This document shows positions 32,586 through 42,762 of a DNA stretch of 64,000 nt, in pieces. The stretch is taken from assembly GCA_031213475.1 (NCBI GenBank), contig JARUPZ010000011.1:1550001-1614000 (forward strand), read 5' to 3'. The DNA is from Nereocystis luetkeana (Eukaryota; Sar; Phaeophyceae; Laminariales; Laminariaceae). Under the pieces are notes generated by a model. The model worked only from the letters and a program-made list of their open reading frames with translations, was not told the origin of the DNA and ran no database searches. Made by a program: the position numbers and the translations under genes. Every line of letters begins with the position of its first letter. Positions within the stretch are counted from its first letter, which is position 1.

Positions 32586-32711
32586 CTACGGGGCACCATA
32601 GTAAATAGGGCCTACCTGGTACGCTACAGACAAAAACCTACCTGGTATATATTTACCTATTCTTACTATTTAATAACAGAATTTTGTCCTATTTACCATG
32701 GTCCCCCCTAA
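32586..32711. mobile_element. Family A MITE with three micro-insertions
   Basis: Left end CTACGGGGCACCATAGTAAA, right end ACCATGGTCCCCCCTAA. TACCTGGTA sits at 32613 and again at 32639, and TATTTAATA at 32667-32675; each is absent from sister copies at the same position. Confidence 0.92.
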
Positions 32712-32740
32712 TGGGACATTTGTGCTGTTCTGTTCTGGTT

Positions 32741-32962
32741 ACCTTGTACGTTTTCACTTCGCTTGATTTACCCGTTAATTTGCTACTATTACGGGGGACC
32801 ATAGTTAATAGGACCAAATATTCTTAGTAAAAATGGTGAAATATATAGTTTTTTATGTATACCATAGGTCCTATTAACTATGGTCCCCCGTAATATTTGT
32901 TTTTCACCTGTTTTTGGCCTGTCTCACAATCTGTGAGCACATCATCTGTGTCTCTAGGATAA
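32741..32962 (+). repeat. LINE-tail-like repeat split by a family A insertion
   Basis: TTTTCACTTCGCTTGATTTA..CCCGTTAATTTGCTAC lies before, and TTTGTTTTTCACCTGTTTTT..CTGTCTCACAATCTGTGAGC after, the MITE at 32789-32893. Against 32476-32585 the only extra material is the MITE and one TA. Confidence 0.75.
32789..32893. mobile_element. Family A MITE in a defined target
   Basis: TTACGGGGGACC to GGTCCCCCGTAA, flanked by ACTA and TATT. The paralogous empty site at 32512-32517 reads GATTATT, so the insertion duplicated TA. Confidence 0.94.
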
Positions 32963-32965
32963 GAG

Positions 32966-33545
32966 TAAGATGGTATAGCTGTCGCTATTAACCCACACAG
33001 CACGGTAAGTATATAACTGTCGTCAGCTTGTGTGCGTTGTTGCTCGATGGTAGACCATGGTATATACTCCTACTGCTGTAGTATGGTCGTCGTTGTTGTT
33101 TCGTCGACAATGCAATCGGTGTCGCTGTTGCTATTCGGTCACAAGAGAGAAGACATCGGATCAAGCTCCAATAAACTACCACGCGTACTGTTGTATTGGT
33201 GTACTGTAGTACCACCACCCACAAGACAGAAGACACCCGGATCAGGGATCAGGCTCGAACGAGCCGTACGGCTGTGTCGTCTGCGAGTACCAATATTACG
33301 ACGTATTGCCACACAGCAGCGCAGCATTACTGCTGTTGCAGCATGCTATTGTACATACGGCAGTATGAATATTAATAGTATCGTATACGCACGCGCAGCA
33401 GCAGCAGCATTAATAGTACTCTTCTGTTACGGTATGCTGATTGCTGTCATCGCAGCACGCCGAGCGCCACAACCATTTTCCGCCCCAAGAATGTTCCGCA
33501 GAACGACCCAGAATTGTTTTTTCGGAGGTAGGGTTTCAGTTTGAG
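32966..33545. other. Unassigned stretch
   Basis: A 170-codon plus frame (33032-33544) with GT-rich and AGCAGC words has no motif and ends in low-complexity sequence; I do not call it. TATTAATA at about 33372. Confidence 0.4.
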
Positions 33546-33549
33546 ACAA

Positions 33550-33647
33550 TGAACCCTTTTAGAACCGCAGTCCCGTTGTTCGGGACAAACGAATCAAAAT
33601 TCTAAGTAGTTTGCCCCCCAAAACGGGACTGCGGTCCTAACAAGGGC
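33550..33647. mobile_element. Family B MITE
   Basis: AACCCTTTTAGAACCGCAGT at the left (TGAA flank), CGGGACTGCGGTCCTAACAA at the right. One extra base in the left arm (GTTGTTCGGG). Confidence 0.9.
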
Positions 33648-33715
33648 TTCGGCCATCTCTATGAGGCAAGCCTATTTTTAGGCGGCGGGGAAATTGGAAA
33701 AACTCGCGTTTTTTT

Positions 33716-33809
33716 CCCTTTTAGCACCGCACTCCCATGGTGGGGACAAATCAGTCAAATCATAACTATTTTGTCCCCATAACGGGACTGGGGTCCTAAA
33801 AGGGTTAAT
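33716..33809. mobile_element. Family B MITE
   Basis: CCCTTTTAGCACCGCACTCC at the left without TTAA; GGGGTCCTAAAAGGGTTAA at the right. It lies only 69 bp from the previous copy. Confidence 0.88.
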
Positions 33810-34380
33810 CAGGACGGGCACTGGGTGAACTGATGTACTGATTGGAGTTGTGGGTAGAAATAACGGTTTACAGACATTTTTGGAGGGCAAATATATGAAG
33901 GATGGGTGCGCGACACACCTTAAATCTCTCGTGTCGTCGTGTTGCTGCCAGCTGATTGCTGCTGTAGTCCTGCCCACAGAGTTTGTATAATTCTTCGTAG
34001 TATATTATTAATATTAATAGTAGGATGAAAAGCCAGCACGTGGCTGTGCTGGATGTCCATGCGTAGAAATATTGGCTGTTGGTGTAATGTGGAGACACAC
34101 CCCGGTCGCGCGTACCAGGTACCTGGTATGATCTAATCATGGACATATCAGGGGGTGTCTTGACTCCCACCGCACCAAAGAGCATGGGAACGAGCGGGAC
34201 GGAAGGAGGCTGTTCGTGGTCATTCGTTCTGTTCCTACCTAAAAAAACTTGTTTGGGTCCATGCAGAATCCTGGGCCTCGCCAGCCGAATCGGCACGAAC
34301 GGTATCTTTTGGACATCCCAAAGCGAATTGGTGTCCACATCCATCTTCGGTGGTGTCCATCTACATCAAATAATCTGCTA
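33810..34380. other. Unassigned stretch
   Basis: Micro-motifs at 34113 and 34120 (fused) and two overlapping TATTAATA near 34005-34019. Frames of 132-158 codons on opposite strands overlap. Confidence 0.4.
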
Positions 34381-34386
34381 TTTATT

Positions 34387-34424
34387 CCCGTTCGGTCGGG
34401 CCGTTCGGTCGGGCCGTTCGGTCC
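34387..34424. repeat. 15-bp tandem repeat
   Basis: CCGTTCGGTCGGG repeats about 2.5 times. Confidence 0.85.
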
Positions 34425-34780
34425 TCCCAAACAAGAAAAAGGGGTGCAACACTTCTTCTTCCTTACTGCTTTTCTCGGGCTGCACTGAATCTACTCGTTT
34501 CCCACAACCAATCAACACCAATTCATACGGCAAATAATATCCCATTCGGTTCGTTCCAGTGCTCTCTGGGGGGGCCCTGACATGCAGCATTATGTCCGAA
34601 AATGCTTACAGCAGATGTGCTTGTTATTCTACTGTTAATACCGGTATATTGGTATAACTGGTACCTGGTGTACCGGGTTTAGGATACAATACCATTTCGT
34701 ACATCAAATACCAGGTGTATGTAATATACCATATCGCATGACATTACGTCCCTCTTTTGGCAAACTAATTACTTACCAAA

Positions 34781-35200
34781 GATGTCGGGAGACAGCACTT
34801 TTACTCCTTGACAGGCACCGTCAAGGAAAACGTCTTGACAGACAGCCTTGACGGCCAAAACCTGGGGACGCTAAGGAAAATCCCCGTTCTTCAGGAAACG
34901 CCTTAAATTTTGTCGAAAGTAGTGTGCTTTCCTGCACTGTTTTTTTCGGCATTTTGATACATTTCCGAGTCCGATCTTCAGAAAAATGCAATTGGAATGC
35001 AGAATTTCGATACTTTAAATTAAGCTCCACGTAAAACCAGTGAAACAGCTGCCCGTAAAAAAAACAAAAAAGGGGTTTCCACACATGTAATGAGGCTTAT
35101 TCTGTCAGGGGGGGGGGGGGTAGGGGGCATATGTCTTGACAGCTGGAATTGCCTTGACAGACAAGACAGACAGCTTGACACTGACATGTCTCCTGACATC
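34781..35200. repeat. Family E inverted-repeat element, long form
   Basis: GATGTCGGGAGACAGCAC at the left and GACATGTCTCCTGACATC at the right are terminal inverted repeats. The inner sequence repeats CTTGACAGACAG and GCCTTGACAG words. At 420 bp it is more than twice the length of the other copies. No protein; non-autonomous by inference. Confidence 0.75.
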
Positions 35201-35365
35201 CAACCCCTCCCCACCAACCCAACCTATACTGGTATCCTTTAGGTGTAGTCTAATGTATCACCCGTATTGTTTCGTGTCGACGTCCTGTCGACGTCGACAT
35301 AAGTCTACAGTAGTAGACTATACCAGGTATACACTGTAAATATCCCGTAGAGTATAGAACTACTG

Positions 35366-35480
35366 GATCACCGTTTTGGGGACGGAACACTTGGAACTAC
35401 GAAGGATGATAATAATTTCGTTGTATAATACTGGCAGCAGTAAATAAGTTCGGGACAAAACACTTGGAACTACAAAGGAT
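35366..35480. repeat. Two small family B-like fragments
   Basis: ACCGTTTTGGGGACGGAACA at 35371 and TTCGGGACAAAACACTTGGAA at 35449 each lead into an almost identical ACTTGGAACTACRAAGGATG. This is a local duplication of a decayed family B arm. Confidence 0.5.
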
Positions 35481-35896
35481 GATATTTGTTTTGTTGTATC
35501 GGTAGTATTAATAGTGACCCAAAAAAAAATACGAAAATCATAAGCCAGATATCTCCAGTAAGTGTACAGATGGCAGGCTAATGAGTATACCTTGTGTACG
35601 CTTTATAAACGCTATTCTATGTAGTCATCGAGAACATCCAGCACTCGTTTTTTTTACTACCTATATGTACCACTTATATATACAGCAGTATATATATATA
35701 ATATATCGTGTCTGAGCTGATTCTTCAATCTGGAGATTCCCACTCGAACACTCTGATTTGGTCGCGAACCACAAGACGGATCATCCGTCTTCTCAGACGA
35801 ATGCTTACGTATATTATCGTAACGTTAACAGCAACGGCCACAGCGCAGTAGGGGAGTTACACAATTTGGCATTCGAGTTACAGCGGTGCAAGCAAG

Positions 35897-36060
35897 GATG
35901 TCAGGAGTCAGCACTTTCACCACTTACGTGACAGACAGCAACTTGGCCTTGAAATGCCTTAACTGACACCAAACTACTAGGTTTTACTGCGGAACACTCG
36001 GCCCTATATACACCCTTGACTGCGCACGTTTAGCGTTGGTTGTCATGTCTCCTCGCATAT
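35897..36060. repeat. Family E inverted-repeat element, short form
   Basis: GATGTCAGGAGTCAGCAC to GTCATGTCTCCTCGCAT. It shares GACACCAAACTACTAGGTTT and AACACTCGGCCCTATATA with 42604. Confidence 0.78.
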
Positions 36061-36228
36061 TCGAGTGCGAAGAGTGGCACGGAACGGACGCAAGGTAACT
36101 TACTCCTTAGCGACGGGCGACACCCTGCCAGACGGTTGATATGTTGGCACAGCAGTAGCGGTATAACGAATGTTGTACAATCGTTTTGGTCGCCATGCAG
36201 GGGTCCCAAGGAGGTTTCAGCTGCACCG

Positions 36229-36396
36229 CATGCCTAACGAACGTACCGGGTACGAAAGATTGGAAATACAACAGTTTAGTATCACATGCCTAACGAACGT
36301 ACCGGGTACGAAAGATTGGAAATACAACAGTTTAGTATCGCATGCCTAACGAACGTACCGGGTACGAAAGATTGGAAATACAACAGTCTAGTATTA
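36229..36396. repeat. 56-bp tandem repeat, three units
   Basis: Units begin CATGCCTAACGAACGTACCG at 36229, 36285 and 36341 and differ at one or two positions. The last unit runs into TATTAATAG. Confidence 0.95.
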
Positions 36397-36399
36397 ATA

Positions 36400-37180
36400 G
36401 TGTACGAATCAGACAACTTGCGGTTGTAACGAAACAGGGAAAGAAAGAACGAAAGAAAGAAAGAAAAACGACAGAAGAAGGAAAAGGAAGTAAGTAGAAA
36501 ATAAAACAAAAAAAGACCCACCGAGAAAAAAAATAATGCCAACCAAGAGGAAGCGAGCCAGCAACACGGCATGGGTTATGCATACAGCTTGGGATATCCC
36601 CACAATGTCTGCCATATCCTCCTGCTTACTGCTCTCGTCGATAGCGATTTCCTTACGGCTATCTATCGCCATGCCCTCCCTTCCCCCAGGGGAAAAAAGA
36701 GGGAAAAAGGAAACAGAAAAGGAAAAGGGCCGCAGAAAAACAAAATAAATGGGAGCAACACTAAAAGCAGCGTAACGAGGACAGGGAAGTGAGTTGCTGA
36801 ACCAAAGACCAAACAGGCAGGGGGTAATAAGGTTGGAGCTGCCTGTGAGAGAGGTCCCTCAATAGAGCCGTTTTTTTGTCAAGCACCCTGGTAGTCGACA
36901 GCGATCGGTAGAACCGTCGCCGCATTCCCCCGACGGGGGGTACAGCAGACGAAACAACCAAGCAAGACAAAACACAAACCTCCTACCAGGTACGATGCCT
37001 TTCTTTATGCTTTCAAACGAAGTTTCGATCTCACATCTGAGTCGTGTGTGTGTGTTTTCAAATATTACACTAATATTAATAGTATTGATATTAATATTTG
37101 TAATCTCTCGAAAAAGGCGAAACAAAGTATCGTTCGAAGCAGCCGAAGAAACTGCATAGGTTCTACCTCCGTACGATTTA
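36400..37180. other. Purine-rich and unassigned stretch
   Basis: A/G-rich (GAAAGAAAGAAAG near 36445; GGAAAAAAGAGGG near 36690), resembling LINE 3' UTR read backwards, but not provable. TACCAGGTA at 36984 and TATTAATA pairs near 37073-37095. Confidence 0.4.
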
Positions 37181-37288
37181 ATACGGGGGACCATAGTAAA
37201 TAATAGGACCAAATAATGTTAGTGAAAATGGTTGAATATATAGGTTTTTATGTATACCATAGGTCCTATTAACTATGGTCCCCCGTAA
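37181..37288. mobile_element. Family A MITE
   Basis: TACGGGGGACCATAGTAAAT then AATAGGACC: three extra bases (TAAATAATAGG instead of TAAATAGG). Right end CCCCCGTAA followed by TAG. Confidence 0.9.
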
Positions 37289-37312
37289 TAGTAGTCGAAC
37301 TGGAAACTGGAA

Positions 37313-37898
37313 CCTTTTGCCGCACGGTCTACCAACTCGTTCTTGTTCCCATCAAAAGCGGCCTTGCTACTGCTGTCGCCCCCTCCCCCCTCCCTTCGAC
37401 GCCACCCATAGTGGTGGTGATTTCTCGTGCACTGCGTAGCCTGCTCTCCTCTGCTTCCGCCCTGTGCCACCTGTCCGTGAACCGTTCCGCTGCTGCGAGG
37501 ACCCCCCGGTACCACTCGCCCCCCCCCCTCCCCTCCCGTGTTTGTGTACATGCAGTTGCCCACCGCACGGGCTCCACTCCGAACACCAACGGGGATTTTT
37601 TTCCGTGCACCCCTCCGTGGCTCGAAGTACTTGGAAGGCGTTTTCTAGACGGTTGCTTCATTGCTTTTGGGGGGTCGGATTGATGTCGGTCTTCTCCCCG
37701 CAGGACGTTGGCGCGAACATTATCACCCGTCTGGGCAATTCGCGCCTCCTTGTCCCGTGCCATGGCCCCCGCAAAGACTAGCCGCCGTTTTATTCGTGTT
37801 GGATTGCTGTCTTCTTTAGGGCATTGGCGTGCGACACGGTGGGGTCCCGGTGGGGGGTCGGTACGTTGCCTCCGGCGACGGAAGCCAATGGCCCGCAA
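37313..37898 (-). pseudogene. LINE C-terminal region (copy 3)
   Basis: The minus frame has RRRQRTD, IKRRLVFAGAMARDKEARI, KSPLVFGVEPVRWATA and GGEWYRGVLAAAERFTDRWH, followed by a short glycine-rich stretch and KNELVDRAAKG. The order matches copy 2 on the plus strand at 25.6-26.1 kb. It is 5'-truncated. One 189-codon frame covers most of it, so it is less broken than the other copies, but it has no RT or endonuclease. Confidence 0.85.
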
Positions 37899-37899
37899 G

Positions 37900-38390
37900 A
37901 GGAAGCGGTGATGAGCAGTTCGGACTTTGGCGGGTTTGTCTGATTATTTTCCGTCATACAAGGCGGCCAATATGTTACACTGATGCTGTCTATATATCAC
38001 GGAGTACTGTTTCCGCGGTGACACATGAATGATACTATTTTAATATTAATATGATTAAGGCCAGGTACTTGATATAGCAAGTATGTATGAACCAAGAGAA
38101 AAATGTTGGTTGTAAATAAAGGAGATCTAGCGAGTGAAATAAATGACAGATATTGTTCGTTGGGTACAAAAGAGAACCATCGCAGCCGAACCGAAATAAG
38201 AGAAGGAGGAGAAAATGAGTCACGTGTGAAATACATTTCTGCTGGGGAATTACAGTAGTGTCAGGTATAGTTGAAGCTCCCATCGTATGCACTCATGCCG
38301 TTCCTAATGTCATTCCTATTTTATTGTATACGAAGCATAGTTAGTATGATGAATATTTTCTCGTCTTCCGACCATGCGCAGCTTAACCCT
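37900..38390. other. Unassigned stretch
   Basis: No feature recognised apart from a TATTAATA near 38044. Confidence 0.4.
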
Positions 38391-38392
38391 TT

Positions 38393-38480
38393 TAGAACCG
38401 CGGTCCCGTTTTGGGGACAAACTACTCAAATTTCAAGTAGTTTGCCCCCCAAAACGGGACTGCGGTTCTAAAGGGGATAA
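38393..38480. mobile_element. Family B MITE, near-perfect palindrome
   Basis: TTAACCCTTTTAGAACCGCG at the left, TGCGGTTCTAAAGGGGATAA at the right, centre ACTACTCAAATTTCAAGTAGT. Confidence 0.92.
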
Positions 38481-38610
38481 GCTTCAACGCCGAGCGCTTA
38501 TCAACATCGTCATAAATATTTATAACAACGAGGTCCCTCCTGCATTCCAGGTACTCACCAGTATTGTCCGAAACACTCTTGTATACCTCGGTACACCAGT
38601 ATATACAGTA

Positions 38611-38716
38611 ATACGGGGGACCATAGTAAATAGGATCAAATATTGTTAGTGAAAATAGCGAGATATATATATGTTTTGTGTGTACCGTAGGTCCTATTTA
38701 CTACGGTTCCCCGTAA
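38611..38716. mobile_element. Family A MITE adjoining family J
   Basis: ATACGGGGGACCATAGTAAA to CTACGGTTCCCCGTAA, then directly TAGTGGTCCCTCC, the start of a family J element. Confidence 0.9.
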
Positions 38717-38798
38717 TAGTGGTCCCTCCATAGCGCCGGATGAGTAGTACCGGTTGCCCGATATTGTGCCTGTGGAAACGCTCGGCACAGATACGGTA

Positions 38799-39002
38799 TT
38801 ACGGGGGACTATAATAAATACCAGGTAGGACCTTCGATACTAAAAAAACCCCTGCATATTTCGTTTTTTTTACTATTACGGGGGACCATAGTTAACAGGA
38901 CCTATGGTGTACATAAATACCTATATATTTAACCATTTTTACTAACAATATTTGGTCCTGTTAACTATGGCCCCCCGTAATAACAATATTTGGTTCTGTC
39001 AA
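38799..39002. mobile_element. Family A MITE (host of another copy), right end lost
   Basis: It starts TTACGGGGGACTATAATAAA after a TA, carries TACCAGGTA at 38819, is split at 38875 by a complete family A copy, resumes at 38983 with ACAATATTTGGTTCTGTC and then stops without the CCCCCGTAA end. Confidence 0.92.
38876..38980. mobile_element. Family A MITE inserted in family A
   Basis: A complete 105-bp copy. The host reads TTTTTACTA before and TAACAATATTTGG after. Uninterrupted copies read TTTTTACTAACAATATTTGG, so exactly TA was duplicated and the mobile unit is TTACGG...CCGTAA. Confidence 0.96.
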
Positions 39003-39344
39003 CAAGTGTGGCAGCGTGCGGAGTAATGCCGGTTGCCGCTATAGTGCCAGTAGTGTTGGCTGGAGCATGCCCGCATTATGGAGGGAGGGGCCATCGCTGC
39101 TGCACGAGTACTTATCATGTCATACGTATTTTTTACATGTTTCGAGCTGCGAGTCTCTTGCGGGTGAGTCCGCGGTTCAATGTACCGTTCTGACGTTGGT
39201 TGACGGGTTTGAAAGCGTATGTATACTCGTAAGAGACTTCCCAGCTGGTGGAACATAAAAAGGACAAGGCGGCATAAAGGAGGCAGCAGCCAACAATAGC
39301 ACCTGAGCAACAACAAAAAAAGTCTACCGCAAAAGGCGGGTCAA

Positions 39345-39393
39345 ACCCCACCCCATCCCCCACCCCACCTCATCCCACCCCACCCCACCCTCC
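39345..39393. repeat. (CACCC)n run
   Basis: CACCCCACCCCATCCCCCAC and similar units; the minus strand is G-rich with quadruplex potential. Confidence 0.85.
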
Positions 39394-39550
39394 CGTCGCC
39401 GAACCAAACTGAAAACTGACTAAACATTTGCGCATTCGTAGATTCCTGGTATCCTATACTACTGTACTGATGTACAACAAGACACACGTACTTCTGTAAA
39501 TGATGCTACTACTGACTGTACACACCATAGTCTACACACAAGTAGTATTG

Positions 39551-39825
39551 TAGTGGTCCCTCTTACGTTACCGGCATGTGCCAGGCCCATACACCGGCAT
39601 TATATCGGGCACCGGCATTTTTCCGCACACTTCCTGCCACACTGGTGTCACCCTTTTAGGACCGCAGTCCCGTTTTGGGTACAAACTACTTGGAATTTTA
39701 GGGGTTTGTCCCCAAAACCGGGACTGCGGTCCTAAAAGGGGGGTAGTTCCACCTAACGTGCCAAGCGATTTCACCGGCACCATGTTTATTAAACCCGCGT
39801 TATTATGATACAGGGACCCCTGCTG
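39551..39825. repeat. Family J element split by family B
   Basis: TAGTGGTCCCTCTTACGTTA at the left, ATACAGGGACCCCTGC at the right. CCGGCATTATATCGGGCACC and GCCAAGCGATTTCACCGGCA are J words on the two sides of the family B copy at 39650. Confidence 0.7.
39650..39742. mobile_element. Family B MITE inside family J
   Basis: ACCCTTTTAGGACCGCAGTC to GACTGCGGTCCTAAAAGGGG. The TTAA flanks are eroded (GTCA, GTAG). Confidence 0.9.
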
Positions 39826-39920
39826 TACTACATACACTGCATGCCGTGTAACACGTGTGATGAGACAGTAAACCCCCTGGGGTGCTTTCGCGAACCGTTT
39901 TTGTCCGAACCATGCCTTAA

Positions 39921-39992
39921 TTAACCCTTGCAGGACTGTCAAAACTGCAGTCCCGCTCTTGGGACAAACCACTCAAGTTATACGCAAGTGTT
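39921..39992. mobile_element. Family B MITE, left half
   Basis: TTAACCCTTGCAGGACTGTC, an inserted CAAAACTGCAG, then TCCCGCTCTTGGGACAAACC. It stops near the palindrome centre. Confidence 0.75.
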
Positions 39993-40055
39993 TTGGTTTT
40001 TGGGGCACACGACAGAAACTGGTGGGTTTGCCGAAAAATGCAGCTGTGAATATTC

Positions 40056-40080
40056 GGGGGGGGGGGGGGGGGGGGGGGGA
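40056..40080. repeat. Poly-G run
   Basis: About 24 consecutive G. Confidence 0.95.
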
Positions 40081-40147
40081 TTGTTATTTAGCGTGATGAA
40101 CATTCGGTAGTCTACATGTACCAGCCAGGAAGCGCCCACGTGTGATA

Positions 40148-40255
40148 TTTACGGGGGGGAGCATAGTAAATAGGACCTACGGTATATACAAAAACATGAA
40201 TAGTTTCGTATGTTTACTAACGGTATTTGGTCCTATGTACTATGGCCCCCCGTAA
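40148..40255. mobile_element. Family A MITE
   Basis: TTTACGGGGGGAGCATAGTA to TACTATGGCCCCCCGTAA, with a diverged core (CATGAATAGTTTCG). Confidence 0.88.
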
Positions 40256-40286
40256 ATAATACGATAGTATAGCGTGTGTGTAATAC

Positions 40287-40490
40287 GCACATTTCGACGC
40301 GAGTCGATGAGGGGAGAAAATGCTGAGTTCTTCCTCGCGATTATTCCTTTGAGAACTGCAGTCCCGTTGTGGGCACAATTCACTCAATTTTTAGGTGGTT
40401 TTCCCCGCAAACGGAACTGCAGTCTTGAATGGTTGAGGTACAAGGCACGTACCGCGGTGGGGAGGGGCGCTACGTGATGTGCATGTCACC
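40287..40490 (+). repeat. SINE family C body split by family B
   Basis: CGACGCGAGTCGATGAGGGG and TCTTCCTCGCGA come before, and AAGGCACGTACCGCGGTGGG after, the family B copy at 40341; together they rebuild a family C order. Confidence 0.75.
40341..40436. mobile_element. Family B MITE inside SINE family C
   Basis: TTATTCCTTTGAGAACTGCA to CTGCAGTCTTGAATGGTTGA. Ends diverged; the SINE's ATAAAAA stretch is the likely target. Confidence 0.82.
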
Positions 40491-40496
40491 ATACTC

Positions 40497-40593
40497 TTAA
40501 CCCCTTCAGAACCGCAGTCCCGTTTTGGGGACAAACCAGTCAAATTTCAAGTAGTTTGTCCCCAAAACGGGACTGCAGTTCTAAAGGGGTTAA
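40497..40593. mobile_element. Family B MITE, 97 bp with both TTAA sites
   Basis: TTAACCCCTTCAGAACCGCA to GTTCTAAAGGGGTTAA. The two halves pair almost completely around CAAATTTCAAG. A good reference copy. Confidence 0.95.
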
Positions 40594-40756
40594 TGATAGG
40601 CTGAGGGGGCTGAAATACGAAGAGGGGGAGCTGGAGACGTACAGCAGGGCACAACTATTATTTTAGAGGGGATGGACAAAAAATGTTCGAAAAAAAGTTG
40701 TGTGATAACATAGGGTTCATACAAAACATGGGTATGTTGTGTGTGTGCTCGTCACT

Positions 40757-40860
40757 TTAACCCTTTTAGGACCGCAGTCCCGTTTTGGGGGCAAACTACT
40801 CAGGAATTGTTTGGAGACATTGTCCCTAAGACGGGGGACTCCAGTTCTGAAAGGGTTTAA
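40757..40860. mobile_element. Family B MITE
   Basis: TTAACCCTTTTAGGACCGCA to CCAGTTCTGAAAGGGTTTAA. The right arm has AAGACGGGGGACTCC with extra G. Confidence 0.9.
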
Positions 40861-40950
40861 ACCGTTCTTTCTACCCGTCGACATCCAGCACAACCTACTT
40901 TAAGTGTCCGCGCCGATTCCTTGTCCTGGAGAGATACAAGCTCTGGGGTA
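40861..40950 (+). repeat. Family H short dispersed repeat
   Basis: ACCGTTCTTTCTACCCGTCG, ACATCCAGCACAACC and GTGTCCGCGCCGATTCC follow the order at 13664. It begins at the edge of the family B copy. Confidence 0.55.
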
Positions 40951-41467
40951 CGAGCTACCATTAAGATTGATATTAGTTGTACGGCTACTGTAGTTCTATG
41001 CCGGTGTATTATATGTGTATGCATTTTTTTGTGTTGTACATACTACATGAATACGAATACCATGGTATGGAGTATGTATCACTACTGTTGCTTCTCCTTT
41101 GTATATTTCACGCCACTTCTTTCGCAACCGAGATTTCGACCGGTAGAAAGCAGGTTCAAATTGAAGATCACGTACTCTACTCATCAACGCCTGACATTAA
41201 TAACATTTAGAAGTTCCGACCCGAGCCAACTCTGAACGAACACCTCTCTCCGATCTACCGTCCTGTACGATACGGAATACGTGTACGAACACCTTTCTTT
41301 CTTTTTTCTCTTTTCCTCGTTCTTTGTTTTTTTCTCTCGTTATTCGTTTTCGTTTATTCGCTTCCCTCGTCTTACTTCGTGTTGCTCGCTTACAGCGTAC
41401 TTTCTTGGTTGCCCGAGGGGTGCTGTAGAAGCAGTCGTATCCTGTGTTTGTGCCGTGTGTCGTTGAC

Positions 41468-41575
41468 ACTAAACCGCCCTTTATACCCATCGACATTCAG
41501 CACACCTTAGTGTACGTGCCGCTTCTTCAATCCTAGAGAAATGCAAGCCTGATAGTCACAAAAACCAAGAGACAG
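41468..41575 (+). repeat. Family H short dispersed repeat
   Basis: ACCGCCCTTTATACCCATCG, ACATTCAGCACACC and ATCCTAGAGAAATGCAAGCC. Third copy in the window. Confidence 0.55.
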
Positions 41576-41579
41576 CGAT

Positions 41580-42100
41580 ACTACATACAGTATTAGTAGT
41601 AGTAGTTGATTGTAAGGCAGCAACAGGATAGCCAGCGCAAGGCCTTGCCATCGTACTGAGGCACAACACTTATACGCCAGTCAGTAGGATGGCATGCCAT
41701 TGCATTGTCTTGTGGTATATCTGTGTCGTAGTTTAGTGGCCACAGAGCTTGTGTCCTTCTAGCTACAGGATGAAGAATAAGCACAGACGACGCTGGGTGG
41801 GCTGTATGCCGGGGGGCAGGAAGAACGGTTCAATGCCAAACCCGCACAAATACACTGAGCACGCAAACAGTCGTAAGTGCATGTGTGTGCTAAAAGTTGC
41901 AGTTGTAGTTGTCATTGGTTGTGATGAGTGCAACAATATTGCACCAGGTAAGACGTTTGGCTTGCCGTACCCGGTCCAATGTCGAACAACGTCACTCATA
42001 CAAACAGTTTGCTCTCTCGAGTATAGCTACCGTTAAGAGTATCGTGTACATGCATAAAACTTTCGCCGTACCTTGCCCGGTACAATGTCGTGCAATCTTA
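41580..42100. other. Unassigned stretch
   Basis: Frames under 100 codons, no motif. No repeat recognised. Confidence 0.4.
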
Positions 42101-42104
42101 ATTT

Positions 42105-42405
42105 CTCCTATTTTTCTGCATCCCATTTATTATCCTCGCCCTACTCTCGCGCTCCCTCCAAGCAGTAACTCAGATATTGGGCCACATAGCAGGCGCTCCT
42201 TGCCCCTCACCACGACTGGGCGGGCCTTCATTTTTTGTCGCCGAGAAAGTTAAGCATGTTCTTCCCTCGTCGACGGGCGTCGAATTGTGCAAAAACTCAC
42301 GCTAATCGGTGCTTCCTGCACTCTGTTTTCACAAGAAATAAAGTTGCCTATTGTGGACTCGAAAGCATGACCTTATATCATTGGCGTTAACTTGTTGCCA
42401 GGTAG
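42105..42405 (-). repeat. SINE family C with a degenerate tRNA head
   Basis: On the minus strand the body (CGTCGACGAGGGAAGAACAT, AAAATGAAGGC, CAATATCTGAGTTACTGC, AATAAATGGGATGC) is preceded by a worn head with a B-box-like CTTTCGAGTCC and an A-box-like TGGCAACAAG. Same architecture as 24645-24999. Confidence 0.72.
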
Positions 42406-42603
42406 TCTGATTTGTGTGGATATAAAGTTATTGATTTAGAAAATTACTCATTAGGCCAATTCTTAAATGTTGAACCAATTCGAGGTTGGTCAATTTTTGA
42501 TGTTGCTGGAAGCCGACGAATAGGTAAGGGGATTGCTGTAAGTGGAAACCATAAAATAAATAACTCAAACGTAGACCAAGAGAGCTAACCAATGTACCAC
42601 AAA

Positions 42604-42762
42604 GGTGGCAGGAGACAGTACTTTCACCCCTTGACAGACAGCAACTTTTTCCTTGGCACGCCTCGACTGATACCAAACTACTAGGTTTTATTGTGAAACA
42701 CTCGGCCCTATATAAACCCTTGACAGCGCACATTTTGCATGGCGTGACATGTCTCCTGACAT
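42604..42762. repeat. Family E inverted-repeat element, short form
   Basis: GGTGGCAGGAGACAGTAC to GTGACATGTCTCCTGACAT. The inner TCGGCCCTATATAAACCC and ACTACTAGGTTTTATTGTG match 35897. Confidence 0.8.

Larger units (their letters stand above)
38717..39095. repeat. Family J element hosting nested family A copies
   Basis: TAGTGGTCCCTCCATAGCGC at the left and GCATTATGGAGGGAGGGGCC at the right are the inverted ends. Inner words GTACCGGTTGCCCGATATTG and CCGGTTGCCGCTATAGTGCC belong to J. Positions 38799-39002 are inserted family A sequence. Confidence 0.75.

Noticed and set aside
36229..36396. CRISPR-like array
   Set aside because: The 56-bp units are directly tandem with no variable spacers, in a eukaryotic context.
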